Source: Actinomycetes bacterium (GTDB lineage Bacteria > Actinomycetota > Acidimicrobiia > Acidimicrobiales > Microtrichaceae). From it: a DNA stretch of 11,222 nt. Position 1 is the stretch's first letter, and each line of letters opens with the position of its first letter. Positions 1-5,074 of the stretch are shown piece by piece. The DNA lies in assembly GCA_023427825.1 (NCBI GenBank), contig JAEZAI010000209.1, forward strand, positions 1-11,222. Reading direction: 5' to 3'. Position numbers and translations under genes: made by a program. Under the pieces are notes generated by a model. The model saw only the letters and a program-made list of their open reading frames with translations. It did not search any database and had not been told where the DNA came from.

Positions 1-385
1 CGAACGGGTCGCGGATGCCGAAGTCGATGCCGTAGGGCTTGGGCGACGGCTCGTCGGTGATGTCCACGCCGCGTGCCTTCAACGTCTCGAAGGTGGCCTG
101 CGCGTCGTCGGTCGTGATGCTCAGCCAGCCTCCCATCGCGCCCTTGGTGACGAGCTCGCGGACCTGCGCCGCGGTCTCCTCGTCCATGGCCGGAGGACCG
201 GGTCGCTCGAGCAGGATCTCGCGACCGGGATCGCCCGGGAGGCGCACGGTCAGCCAGCGCATGAAGCCCAGGTCCAGATCGGTGGCGACCTCCATGCCGA
301 GGGTGTCGACGTAGAAGTCCTTGGCCTGGTCCTGGTCGAGGACGAACAGCTGTGAACGGGTGATGGAGTTGTACATGCGGGTCAC
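1..385 (-). CDS. VOC family (glyoxalase/bleomycin-resistance-like) protein, 3' end cut by the window
   Basis: Members of the VOC superfamily bind a metal or small ligand with paired beta-alpha-beta-beta-beta modules. They act as isomerases, dioxygenases or drug-binding proteins, and the substrate here cannot be read from sequence. The visible 128 residues fit one full domain: an N-terminal strand (ITRSQLFVLDQDQAKDFYVD, residues 8-27), then TLGMEVATD, a central W-L-T-V-R-L strand, and a second module around GGWLSITTDD ending at GIRDPF, where a typical G-N continuation would follow. Probably only the last 10 or so residues are missing. I chose the GTG at 385 because it overlaps the upstream regulator's TGA as GTGA and has AGGAG upstream, though 12 bases away. 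The ATG at 376 is the alternative. Co-transcription with an AraC regulator suggests that regulator controls it. The family is certain; the function is unknown. Confidence 0.85.
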   Translation of the reverse strand, partial: MTRMYNSITRSQLFVLDQDQAKDFYVDTLGMEVATDLDLGFMRWLTVRLPGDPGREILLERPGPPAMDEETAAQVRELVTKGAMGGWLSITTDDAQATFETLKARGVDITDEPSPKPYGIDFGIRDPF

Positions 386-930
386 GGTACGGACGGCTCC
401 TGGGTGGCGGCTTCTCCGAAACTGCTCCGTTCGCGTCTCGGCTCGGGACCGGCGTCGGCCGCGCCGGCGGGCGAGACGAGCCGGCTCGGATCGCCCTCAC
501 TGCTCGGGCGGGTCCAGGCCCGCACGAAGCACGACGGCACCTCGGCCGGGATCGTGCCGCGGTCGCGGAACGCGGACGGCGTCTCGCCGACGATGTCGGT
601 GAACGTCCGGCTGAAGCTGCCCAGGCTCGAGAAGCCGCACTGCATGCACACATCGGTGACGCTCGTGTCGGTGGTGCGGAGCAGGTACATCGCCCGCTCG
701 ATCCGGCGTCGTTGGAGGTAGCGGTGCGGCGTCTCGCCGAACGTCGCCTTGAACGAGCGGATGAAGTTGGCCTCCGAGATGCACGCGATCGAGGCGAGCG
801 ACGGCACGTCGAGCGGTTGCGCGAAGTCGCGGTCCATGGCGTCGCGCGCTCGAAGCAATCGGCGGTTGCTCTCGGCGGCGTCCGGCACACGCACAGGATG
901 CCGCGCTGGGCGGACCCTCCCGCGCGTCAC
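382..930 (-). CDS. AraC-family transcriptional regulator, DNA-binding domain only
   Basis: This is a predicted cytoplasmic DNA-binding protein of 182 residues. Residues 20-125 form an AraC/XylS double helix-turn-helix. The first HTH lies around LDVPSLASIACISEANFIRS (40-59), followed by the typical F-x-x-x-F-G-E-T-P-H-R-Y linker (60-71) and an R-R-x-x-x-A connecting helix. The second HTH spans about 89-110 (TSVTDVCMQCGFSSLGSFSR) and ends in the conserved F-x-x-x-x-G-E-T-P-S-A-F. Full AraC proteins usually have an N-terminal ligand-binding domain of 150 or more residues. Here there is none, only about 20 residues before the DNA-binding domain and a Pro/Ser/Arg-rich 50-residue tail. The GTG start at 930 is uncertain, because GTG codons at residues 13 and 15 are equally possible and none has a clear ribosome binding site. 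Its stop overlaps the VOC gene start by four bases, so the two are very likely translationally coupled. Confidence 0.85.
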   Translation of the reverse strand: MTRGRVRPARHPVRVPDAAESNRRLLRARDAMDRDFAQPLDVPSLASIACISEANFIRSFKATFGETPHRYLQRRRIERAMYLLRTTDTSVTDVCMQCGFSSLGSFSRTFTDIVGETPSAFRDRGTIPAEVPSCFVRAWTRPSSEGDPSRLVSPAGAADAGPEPRRERSSFGEAATQEPSVP

Positions 931-939
931 GCCCGGGTA

Positions 940-954
940 GGCCGTCAGACGGCC
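940..954. promoter_or_regulatory. 15-bp dyad just upstream of the AraC gene
   Basis: GGCCGTC-A-GACGGCC is a perfect 7-1-7 palindrome ending 10 bases before the AraC-type gene's assumed GTG start, in the divergent gap with the secreted-protein gene. The position suits an operator. AraC proteins usually bind direct repeats, so autoregulation is only a guess. A dyad this short can occur by chance in DNA this GC-rich. Confidence 0.25.
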
Positions 955-1115
955 GGATCCGGGCGGTTCTGGCCACTCAAGCGGTCGGCGCGATCACGCA
1001 CGGCGCGGGTCGTGGTGAAGAGTGCGTCGAGAAGGAAAGTTCCACCCACGTTCGTCTTGTGTTCCGGCTCGCGAAGCGGAACCATGGGCCCGCGGTCGGT
1101 GGCGGAGCCGGCCTC

Positions 1116-1124
1116 GGAGGAGGG
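1116..1124 (+). promoter_or_regulatory. Ribosome binding site that fixes the secreted-protein start
   Basis: GGAGGAGGG ends nine bases before the ATG at 1134. This supports that start over the in-frame upstream ATG at 1059, which would put 25 residues ahead of a clean signal peptide. A small hairpin (GTTCCG-g-CT / AG-CGGAAC, 1061-1082) sits further upstream in the presumed leader. Confidence 0.7.
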
Positions 1125-1133
1125 AAGTCTTCG

Positions 1134-2306
1134 ATGGTGCGTCGGCACTCGGTCCGGATGCTGGTGGCGGTCCTGGTGGCCGCCTTCGTGGTCCCGTTCG
1201 CCTCGGCGAACACCGCGGGAGCGATCGGTTCGGCGCCGTCCACGCCGATCGGCGCGCGTGTTCGTTTTGCCACCACGAACGGCGACATCCTCGCCATCAC
1301 GAAGGTCGCCGGGACCACCCGCAACCTGATCGCGTTCGGCGGCAACTTCACCCGCGTGATCACGCCCGACGGCGTGAGCCGGCCCGCCAACCACTTCGCC
1401 GTCGTCGACGAGTTCACGGGCGCGCTGGTCTACGCCGGCAACGCCAACAACTACGTCCGGGCCATCACGAGCCTGAACGGCACGATCTACATCGGCGGCG
1501 ACTTCACCAGCTTCGGCGGCGTGGCCCGTGCCCGTGCCGCGGCGGTCAACAGCAACTTCGCCGTCACCGGTTGGAACCCGTCGCCCGGCTCCCGCGTGCG
1601 GGCGCTGGCCGTGGCCAACGGCAACGTCGTCTACGGCGGCGACAGCAGCGTCGTCCGTGCCACCAACCCGACCACCGGTTCCGCCGTCTGGTCGCAGAAC
1701 GTCTCCGGTGGTTCGGTCCGGTCCATGACGGTGTCGCCGAACGGCGCCAACCTCTACGTGGGCGGACTGTTCGAGGTGTACGGCGGTCTGACCCGCCACG
1801 GCATCATCAAGGCCAACCCCGCCACCGGCGCTCCCGACTCGGCGTTCAACGCCCGGTTCCGCGTCGACTCCGGCGTGGGCTCGAGCGGCAGCTACGACGG
1901 ACAGGCCGGCAACGTGCTCGCCTTCAACGCCGATGGCAGCCGCCTGCTCGTCGGTGTCGCCGGCTACGGCTCGGACGAGTTCAAGACGCTCAACCCCAAC
2001 ACGGGCGCCCTGTACTGGGGCGTCGTGCTGCCGGGCGACTGCCAGGGCATCGGCGTGGTCGGCGCCACCTACGCCCTCGGCTACCACCGTCACGACGACA
2101 ACCCGTGGCCGTACTTCGGTGCGCAGGTGGAGGCCTCCAACGGTCGTCTCACCACGTTCGACCCGAAGCTCACCGGCTACCAGAGCAACGCCGACGGCGG
2201 CAACAACGGCGTCCAGGCGATCTACTCCGACACGGCGAACCGCCGCCTGTTCATGGCCGGCGCGTTCACGTCGCCGGTGAAGTCGCTCGCCGTCTTCACC
2301 TGGTGA
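1134..2306 (+). CDS. Secreted beta-propeller-like protein with GG-x-F (delta-60-like) repeats
   Basis: The protein has 390 residues and begins with a Sec signal peptide: MVRRHSVR, a hydrophobic core (about 9-23), and a likely cleavage after A-N-T-A-G-A near residue 30. The mature part is built of repeats centred on GG-x-F: GGNFT (69-73), GGDFTSFGG (121-129), a degenerate GGDSS (168-172), GGLFEVYGG (210-218) and AGAFTS near the C-terminus. Between them lie alternating hydrophobic strands and phrases such as WNP and NPTTG. This pattern matches the delta-60 / PQQ-like propeller repeats of secreted actinobacterial proteins, whose roles are mostly unknown; ligand binding or a cell-surface role is plausible. 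I see no catalytic motif, sortase signal or C-terminal membrane anchor, so release to the exterior is likely. It is probably monocistronic. Fold class is fairly sure; function is unknown. Confidence 0.85.
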   Translation: MVRRHSVRMLVAVLVAAFVVPFASANTAGAIGSAPSTPIGARVRFATTNGDILAITKVAGTTRNLIAFGGNFTRVITPDGVSRPANHFAVVDEFTGALVYAGNANNYVRAITSLNGTIYIGGDFTSFGGVARARAAAVNSNFAVTGWNPSPGSRVRALAVANGNVVYGGDSSVVRATNPTTGSAVWSQNVSGGSVRSMTVSPNGANLYVGGLFEVYGGLTRHGIIKANPATGAPDSAFNARFRVDSGVGSSGSYDGQAGNVLAFNADGSRLLVGVAGYGSDEFKTLNPNTGALYWGVVLPGDCQGIGVVGATYALGYHRHDDNPWPYFGAQVEASNGRLTTFDPKLTGYQSNADGGNNGVQAIYSDTANRRLFMAGAFTSPVKSLAVFTW

Positions 2307-2374
2307 CCGCTCGGCTCGGTCCGGGCCGGTCCCTGTAGGTTCGGCCCCGTCGAACCCGGCGTGTCCCAGGCTCT

Positions 2375-2414
2375 GTCCTGCACAGCGGTGCCGATCGCTA
2401 CCGCTGTGCAGGAC
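2375..2414 (+). terminator. Perfect 15-bp stem-loop between the propeller and VOC genes
   Basis: GTCCTGCACAGCGGT (2375-2389) and ACCGCTGTGCAGGAC (2400-2414) pair without mismatch around a 10-base loop that itself contains CGATCG. The stem begins 68 bases after the propeller stop codon and ends 33 bases before the next start. No T-run follows on either strand, so it would be an actinobacterial-style terminator lacking a U-tract. Alternatively it is a leader element or attenuator for the VOC gene, since a weak TAGGTT hexamer (2336-2341) upstream could place it inside that gene's mRNA. The structure is certain; the role is not. Confidence 0.6.
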
Positions 2415-2437
2415 GAAGCGGGGAGCGCAGCCATCCC

Positions 2438-2445
2438 GGAGGTGA
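2438..2445 (+). promoter_or_regulatory. Full-consensus ribosome binding site of the VOC gene
   Basis: GGAGGTGA is the complete complement of the 16S rRNA 3' end, with GGAGG five bases from the ATG at 2448. It decides the start against an in-frame GTG at 2361, whose extra residues would be encoded by the stem-loop. Confidence 0.8.
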
Positions 2446-2447
2446 CG

Positions 2448-2819
2448 ATGAGGGTCGTGCGGATCGACCACGTGCAGCTCGCCATGCCGTCAGGGCGTGA
2501 GGCGGCCGCCGTCGCGTTCTACGAGGGGCTGCTCGGCATCCCGCACGTGCCGAAGCCCCCGCACCTGGCGGCGCGCGGCGGGTGCTGGTTCGAGTCCGAC
2601 GACGTGAAGGTCCACCTGGGCGTCGAAGCGGAGTTCCGCCCGGCGCGCAAGGCCCATCCCGCGCTGCTCGTCGAGGACCTCGCGGCCCTCGTCGAGCGGC
2701 TGGCGGAGGCCGGCGTCCCGCTGCGCGACGACGAACCCCTCGACGGCTACGACCGCGTGTACGCGGACGACCCGTTCGGCAACCGCCTCGAGCTCCTGGA
2801 GTCGCTGGCCGGTGGGTGA
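2448..2819 (+). CDS. Small VOC-family (glyoxalase-like) protein
   Basis: This is a 123-residue single-domain cytoplasmic protein. It starts with R-I-D-H-V-Q-L-A-M (5-13), continues with A-F-Y-E-G-L-L-G-I-P (23-32) and the strand G-G-C-W-F-E-S, and finishes with the second module H-P-A-L-L-V-E-D-L (70-78) and the classic D-D-P-F-G-N-R-L-E-L-L-E (107-118). Candidate metal ligands are His8, His56, His70 and Glu115, but which of them bind metal cannot be told here. The K-P-P-H-L-A-A-R-G-G-C-W-F stretch and length fit a common actinobacterial glyoxalase-like family with no assigned substrate. Its start has a perfect ribosome binding site, and the truncated ComB-like frame begins eight bases before its stop, so the two were once one operon. 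The stem-loop just upstream may set its expression. Confidence 0.88.
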   Translation: MRVVRIDHVQLAMPSGREAAAVAFYEGLLGIPHVPKPPHLAARGGCWFESDDVKVHLGVEAEFRPARKAHPALLVEDLAALVERLAEAGVPLRDDEPLDGYDRVYADDPFGNRLELLESLAGG

Positions 2820-3045
2820 CGCTCCGGCCTACGTGCCGTCCTCGCTCGTGGGCGACGTCACGGGCGCGGTGGTGGCGATCGACGTGCTGCGAGCGTTCAC
2901 CACGGCCGCGTACGCGTTCGACGCCGGCGCCGCCGAGATCTGGCTGGTGGCCGGGGTGGACGAGGCACGGTCGCTGGCCGAGGAGCTGGTCGAGCGCCGG
3001 CCGCAGGGGCTGTGCCTGCTCCGCACGGATCCAACTGATCGTTGA
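2812..3045 (+). pseudogene. Truncated 2-phosphosulfolactate phosphatase-like (ComB family) remnant
   Basis: The first 65 or so residues look like the N-terminus of the ComB / 2-phosphosulfolactate phosphatase family: V-V-A-I-D-V-L-R-A-F-T-T-A (19-31), then A-F-D-A-G-A-A-E-I-W-L-V and V-D-E-A-R-S-L-A-E-E-L. Family members are normally over 200 residues and remove the phosphate from 2-phosphosulfolactate. Here the frame leaves the family pattern after G-L-C-L-L (near base 3020) and stops ten residues later, at 77 residues. Neither other plus-strand frame resumes the family before the convergent phosphatase gene at 3076, so about two thirds of the gene is gone and later catalytic residues with it. 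The GTG start overlaps the VOC stop by eight bases. A deletion joining comB to downstream DNA is most likely; an assembly error or a functional micro-protein is less so. Confidence 0.7.
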
Positions 3046-3075
3046 CCGGTCCTAGCGAGCGCGTCCCGGTCGCCG

Positions 3076-3660
3076 TCAGCGGGTCACTTCCAGGTCGTCG
3101 ATCGGGTGCCAGCCCTCGAGCACGAGCCGGCGGTCGACGTCCACGGTGAAGTAGTGGCCCTGCCCCGGCTGGTCGTGACGACGGGAGATCGGCACGCCGG
3201 CGAGCAGGCACCACCAGAGGGTCCCGACGCCGCCGTGGCCGACGACGACCGTGCTGTCGTGCATGGGCTCGGCGAGCAGGTCGTCGAGTGCGTCGGAGAT
3301 GCGGTGCTGCGCGTCGATCGCGCGCTCCCAGCCCCGCACCGACTCCGCGGGCGAGGAGAAGAACCGGTCCGCGGTCGCCTCGAACTCCTCGGGCGGCAGG
3401 AAGCCGGTGGCGGAGCGGTCGTTCTCGCCGCTGCCGGGCCGGACCTCCACGTCCAGACCCAGGTGCTCGGCCAGGATCCCGGCGGTCGTGATCGCCTTGG
3501 TCTCGTCGCTGCTGACGATGCGCCCGACGTCGGGGACCCACGGCTGGGTGAGCATCGTCCGCACCCGCGCACGACCGATGGCGCTGAGGTCCCAGCGTTC
3601 GACCGCCACGGCGGGGTCCACCTCGACCTCCGCGTGCGTGACGTAGCGCAGCACCCTCAC
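3076..3660 (-). CDS. Atypical histidine phosphatase (phosphoglycerate mutase-like) family protein
   Basis: The protein has 194 residues, usual for the histidine phosphatase superfamily, which transfers phosphate from small molecules or proteins to an active-site histidine. The catalytic His is His9, but the usual R-H-G/A is T-H-A-E here, so the phosphate-binding Arg is replaced by Thr. The second landmark is S-S-D-E-T-K-A-x-T-T-A (50-60), with Lys where many members have Arg. Then come E-N-D-R-S-A-T-G-F-L-P-P (79-90) and the second core histidine in V-V-V-G-H-G-G-V-G-T (His142). From memory, a recognisable sub-lineage shares T-H-P/A-E with E-x-D-R-S-A-T-G-F-L-P, so this is probably a real variant rather than decay. 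The GTG start has GGGAG six bases upstream and overlaps the PQ-loop gene's TGA by four bases. Substrate unknown. Confidence 0.85.
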   Translation of the reverse strand: MRVLRYVTHAEVEVDPAVAVERWDLSAIGRARVRTMLTQPWVPDVGRIVSSDETKAITTAGILAEHLGLDVEVRPGSGENDRSATGFLPPEEFEATADRFFSSPAESVRGWERAIDAQHRISDALDDLLAEPMHDSTVVVGHGGVGTLWWCLLAGVPISRRHDQPGQGHYFTVDVDRRLVLEGWHPIDDLEVTR

Positions 3661-3974
3661 GGACGGCTCCCGCCCACCGGAGCCACGCGATCGACGACGA
3701 CGTCGGCGGCGGACACGCCTCGGGGCGGCCGGAGCCGCCAGGCGATGAACAGCGTGGTGGAGGTGACGATCGCCGAGACCACGTTGGTGACGACCAGGAC
3801 GCGGTTGGAGATCGAGAGTCCGTAGGCCAGGTAGAGCACGAAGCCGCCGAGGAGGATGGCGAGGTACGGCATGGACACGTCCTGGGACGAGCCGCGCTGC
3901 CGCATGCGCCGGGCTTGGAGGAGCGGAGCGAGCGACATGCCGATGCCGTAGGTGCCGGTGAGGAGCTCGATCAC
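3657..3974 (-). CDS. SemiSWEET / PQ-loop family three-helix membrane protein
   Basis: At 105 residues this matches bacterial SemiSWEETs, three-helix proteins that dimerise to pass sugars or other small molecules across the inner membrane. Helix 1 lies at about 4-21, helix 2 at 37-53 and helix 3 at 59-79, followed by a 25-residue cytoplasmic-looking tail. Family signs are the S-S-Q-D-V-S-M-P segment (29-36) between helices 1 and 2, G-G-F-V-L-Y-L-A-Y-G (43-52), and the helix-3 Asn64, the position that contacts substrate in characterised members. The signature Pro-Gln is Pro-Leu here (17-18), and the usual Trp of W-x-x-Y-G is Tyr48, so specificity may differ. The GTG start at 3974 has GGAG eight bases upstream. 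Its stop overlaps the downstream phosphatase start, making a two-gene operon that probably uses a promoter in the hairpin-rich gap. Confidence 0.85.
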   Translation of the reverse strand: MIELLTGTYGIGMSLAPLLQARRMRQRGSSQDVSMPYLAILLGGFVLYLAYGLSISNRVLVVTNVVSAIVTSTTLFIAWRLRPPRGVSAADVVVDRVAPVGGSRP

Positions 3975-4298
3975 GTCGGCGGCTCCGTCGTTCGGCTGGT
4001 CGCCAGATCGTGACGAGGGTGAAGGGAACGCAGCTGCGTCCCGCAGGGGGTGGTGTGTGCGCGGGGCACGGGACTTCCTTTCGAGGCCGGGCGCATGCGC
4101 ACTCCGGCCTGGTGTCGAGGGTGCTGGACGAGCACCGCCCCACGCCGTCGGCGGCGCGGGCGGTGGGTCGTGCCGGCTACCGGAAGTCGCCTCGACGAGG
4201 GTCGGCCCCGTAGAGCGGTCCCGACGGGAGGTCGGTGGCCCGGTGCCTGGGTACCCGCGTGATCACGGACACGAGGCTACCCGGCCACCGACCGTCGC
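3975..4298. other. 324-bp gene-free gap rich in inverted repeats
   Basis: No credible coding sequence is visible on either strand. Short open frames here are Arg/Pro/Gly-rich and lack ribosome binding sites. The gap should hold the promoter of the PQ-loop/phosphatase operon and the end of the cupredoxin transcript. It contains GGG-a-ACGCAGCTGCGT-CCC (4024-4042, a perfect 12-bp core dyad), AGGCCGG-N13-CCGGCCT (4084-4110, enclosing GCGCATGCGC), GGTGCT-N5-AGCACC (4120-4136) and the long imperfect stem at 4231-4292. I could not pick a confident -35/-10 pair. Confidence 0.6.
4231..4292 (-). terminator. Stem-loop after the cupredoxin gene
   Basis: GTCGGTGGCC (4231-4240) pairs perfectly with GGCCACCGAC (4283-4292), six bases beyond the cupredoxin stop codon. 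Inside, GGGTA (4249-4253) can pair with TACCC (4278-4282), and the centre contains the dyad CGTGATCACG. No T-tract follows, which is common for actinobacterial terminators. Confidence 0.5.
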
Positions 4299-4889
4299 TC
4301 ACTCGACGGTGAGCTCGGCGAACATGCCGCCGGTGAAGTGCGGCGGACCGCCGGCCACCCCGGTGGGCTTCTCGCCGCCGGCGGCCTGGGCGGCGGCCAT
4401 GTACTCCTCGGGGTCGGCGCCGATCGGGATGAAGCACATCAGCGCGTAGCGGCCCGGCTCCGAGATCGTGCCGTCGCCCACCGCCGCGATCGGCTCGGGC
4501 GCTCCCGGGGGCTGGATGAGGACGGTCACCGGGGCGCCGAGCTGGGCCTCGAGCTCCGCCGCCGGCTTCGTCACCAGCTCGGAGAGCGGGGCGTTCTCGG
4601 AGTCGGGGATGCGGAACACGACCAGCTCGTGCAGCTCCTTCGGCGACGTGTTCTTCAGCGTGAGCCTGGTGCCAGCCGGCACGGACGCCGGGACGTCCTC
4701 GAACGCGTAGTCGACACCCTCGATCGTGACGGTGGTGGCGTCGTGGGCGGTGTGGTCGGTCGCGGCCGTGGTCGTCGTGGCCTCGGTGGTCGTGGTGGCG
4801 TCGGCCGAGTCGTCGTCGCCGCACGCAACAGGGACGAGTGCGAGGAGGGCCAGACCGACGGCGGCGACGGTGCGGGGGGAGCGGTGCAT
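4299..4889 (-). CDS. Cupredoxin-like lipoprotein
   Basis: This is a 196-residue exported protein. The N-terminus is a lipoprotein-type signal (M-H-R-S-P-R-T, hydrophobic 8-19, then V-P-V-A-C with Cys23, slightly off the usual lipobox because Pro is at -3). An acidic, Thr-rich linker with two His (24-53) follows, as is common for surface lipoproteins. Residues 54-196 resemble a cupredoxin (blue-copper) beta-sandwich: V-P-A-G-T-R-L-T-L-K-N-T-S, His87 in E-L-H-E-L-V-V-F, then G-R-Y-A-L-M-C-F-I-P (Cys152), P-H-F-T-G-G-M (His184, Met189) and a final E-L-T-V-E strand. His/Cys/His/Met are the type 1 copper ligands, although Cys and the second His are 32 residues apart instead of a few. It may carry electrons or bind copper at the cell surface. 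The ATG at 4889 is preferred because the signal peptide begins there; AAGGAA lies about 12 bases upstream. Confidence 0.75.
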   Translation of the reverse strand: MHRSPRTVAAVGLALLALVPVACGDDDSADATTTTEATTTTAATDHTAHDATTVTIEGVDYAFEDVPASVPAGTRLTLKNTSPKELHELVVFRIPDSENAPLSELVTKPAAELEAQLGAPVTVLIQPPGAPEPIAAVGDGTISEPGRYALMCFIPIGADPEEYMAAAQAAGGEKPTGVAGGPPHFTGGMFAELTVE

Positions 4890-4912
4890 GGTGATCGGGG
4901 TTCCTTCGTGAA

Positions 4913-4960
4913 GTGGTCGTGGAGGCGTCGGACCGCGCTCGGCCGCAACGCCTCGACCAC
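4913..4960 (-). promoter_or_regulatory. Bulged 13-bp stem-loop in the cupredoxin 5' leader
   Basis: GTGGTCG-TGG-AGGCGT (4913-4928) pairs with ACGCCT-CGACCAC (4948-4960), giving 13 base pairs interrupted by one 3-base bulge around a 19-base loop. It sits just upstream of the AAGGAA ribosome binding site of the minus-strand cupredoxin gene, so it would be in that mRNA's leader if transcription starts upstream of 4960. A role in translation or mRNA stability is possible; no known riboswitch is recognised. Confidence 0.4.
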
Positions 4961-5074
4961 CATGAAGGGACGGCCGTCGCCGCTCCATCCCGGGCCGCCG
5001 GGGTCCTCCCGGCCGGCGGCGAGGGTCCCCCGCGCCCACCAGAGATGTGGGGGCTCGACCGGGGTGTGCTGTGA

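Noticed and set aside
2338..2356. GGTTCG-N7-CGAACC resembling a tRNA T-arm
   Set aside because: The loop lacks the TTC-x-A-x-x pattern and there is no acceptor, D or anticodon arm around it. It is just a 6-bp hairpin.
2361..2447. N-terminal extension of the VOC gene from the GTG at 2361
   Set aside because: It would be encoded by the 15-bp stem-loop, while the ATG at 2448 has a perfect ribosome binding site and the family's normal N-terminus.
945..2471. 508-residue minus-strand open frame antisense to the propeller gene
   Set aside because: It is Gly/Arg/Ala/Val-rich low-complexity sequence typical of the opposite strand of a GC-rich gene. The plus strand has a signal peptide, repeats and a good ribosome binding site.
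3106..3825. 239-residue plus-strand open frame over the phosphatase and PQ-loop genes
   Set aside because: Composition is that of a shadow frame and it spans two real, opposite-strand genes.
4010..4262. Short plus-strand frames in the 3975-4298 gap
   Set aside because: They are Arg/Pro/Gly-rich, have no ribosome binding site or domain, and overlap inverted repeats.
4655..4963. Open frame starting at 4963 upstream of the cupredoxin gene as a possible leader peptide
   Set aside because: It does not stop before the cupredoxin start but runs on in another frame as Arg/Pro/Thr-rich sequence, so it is not a leader peptide.
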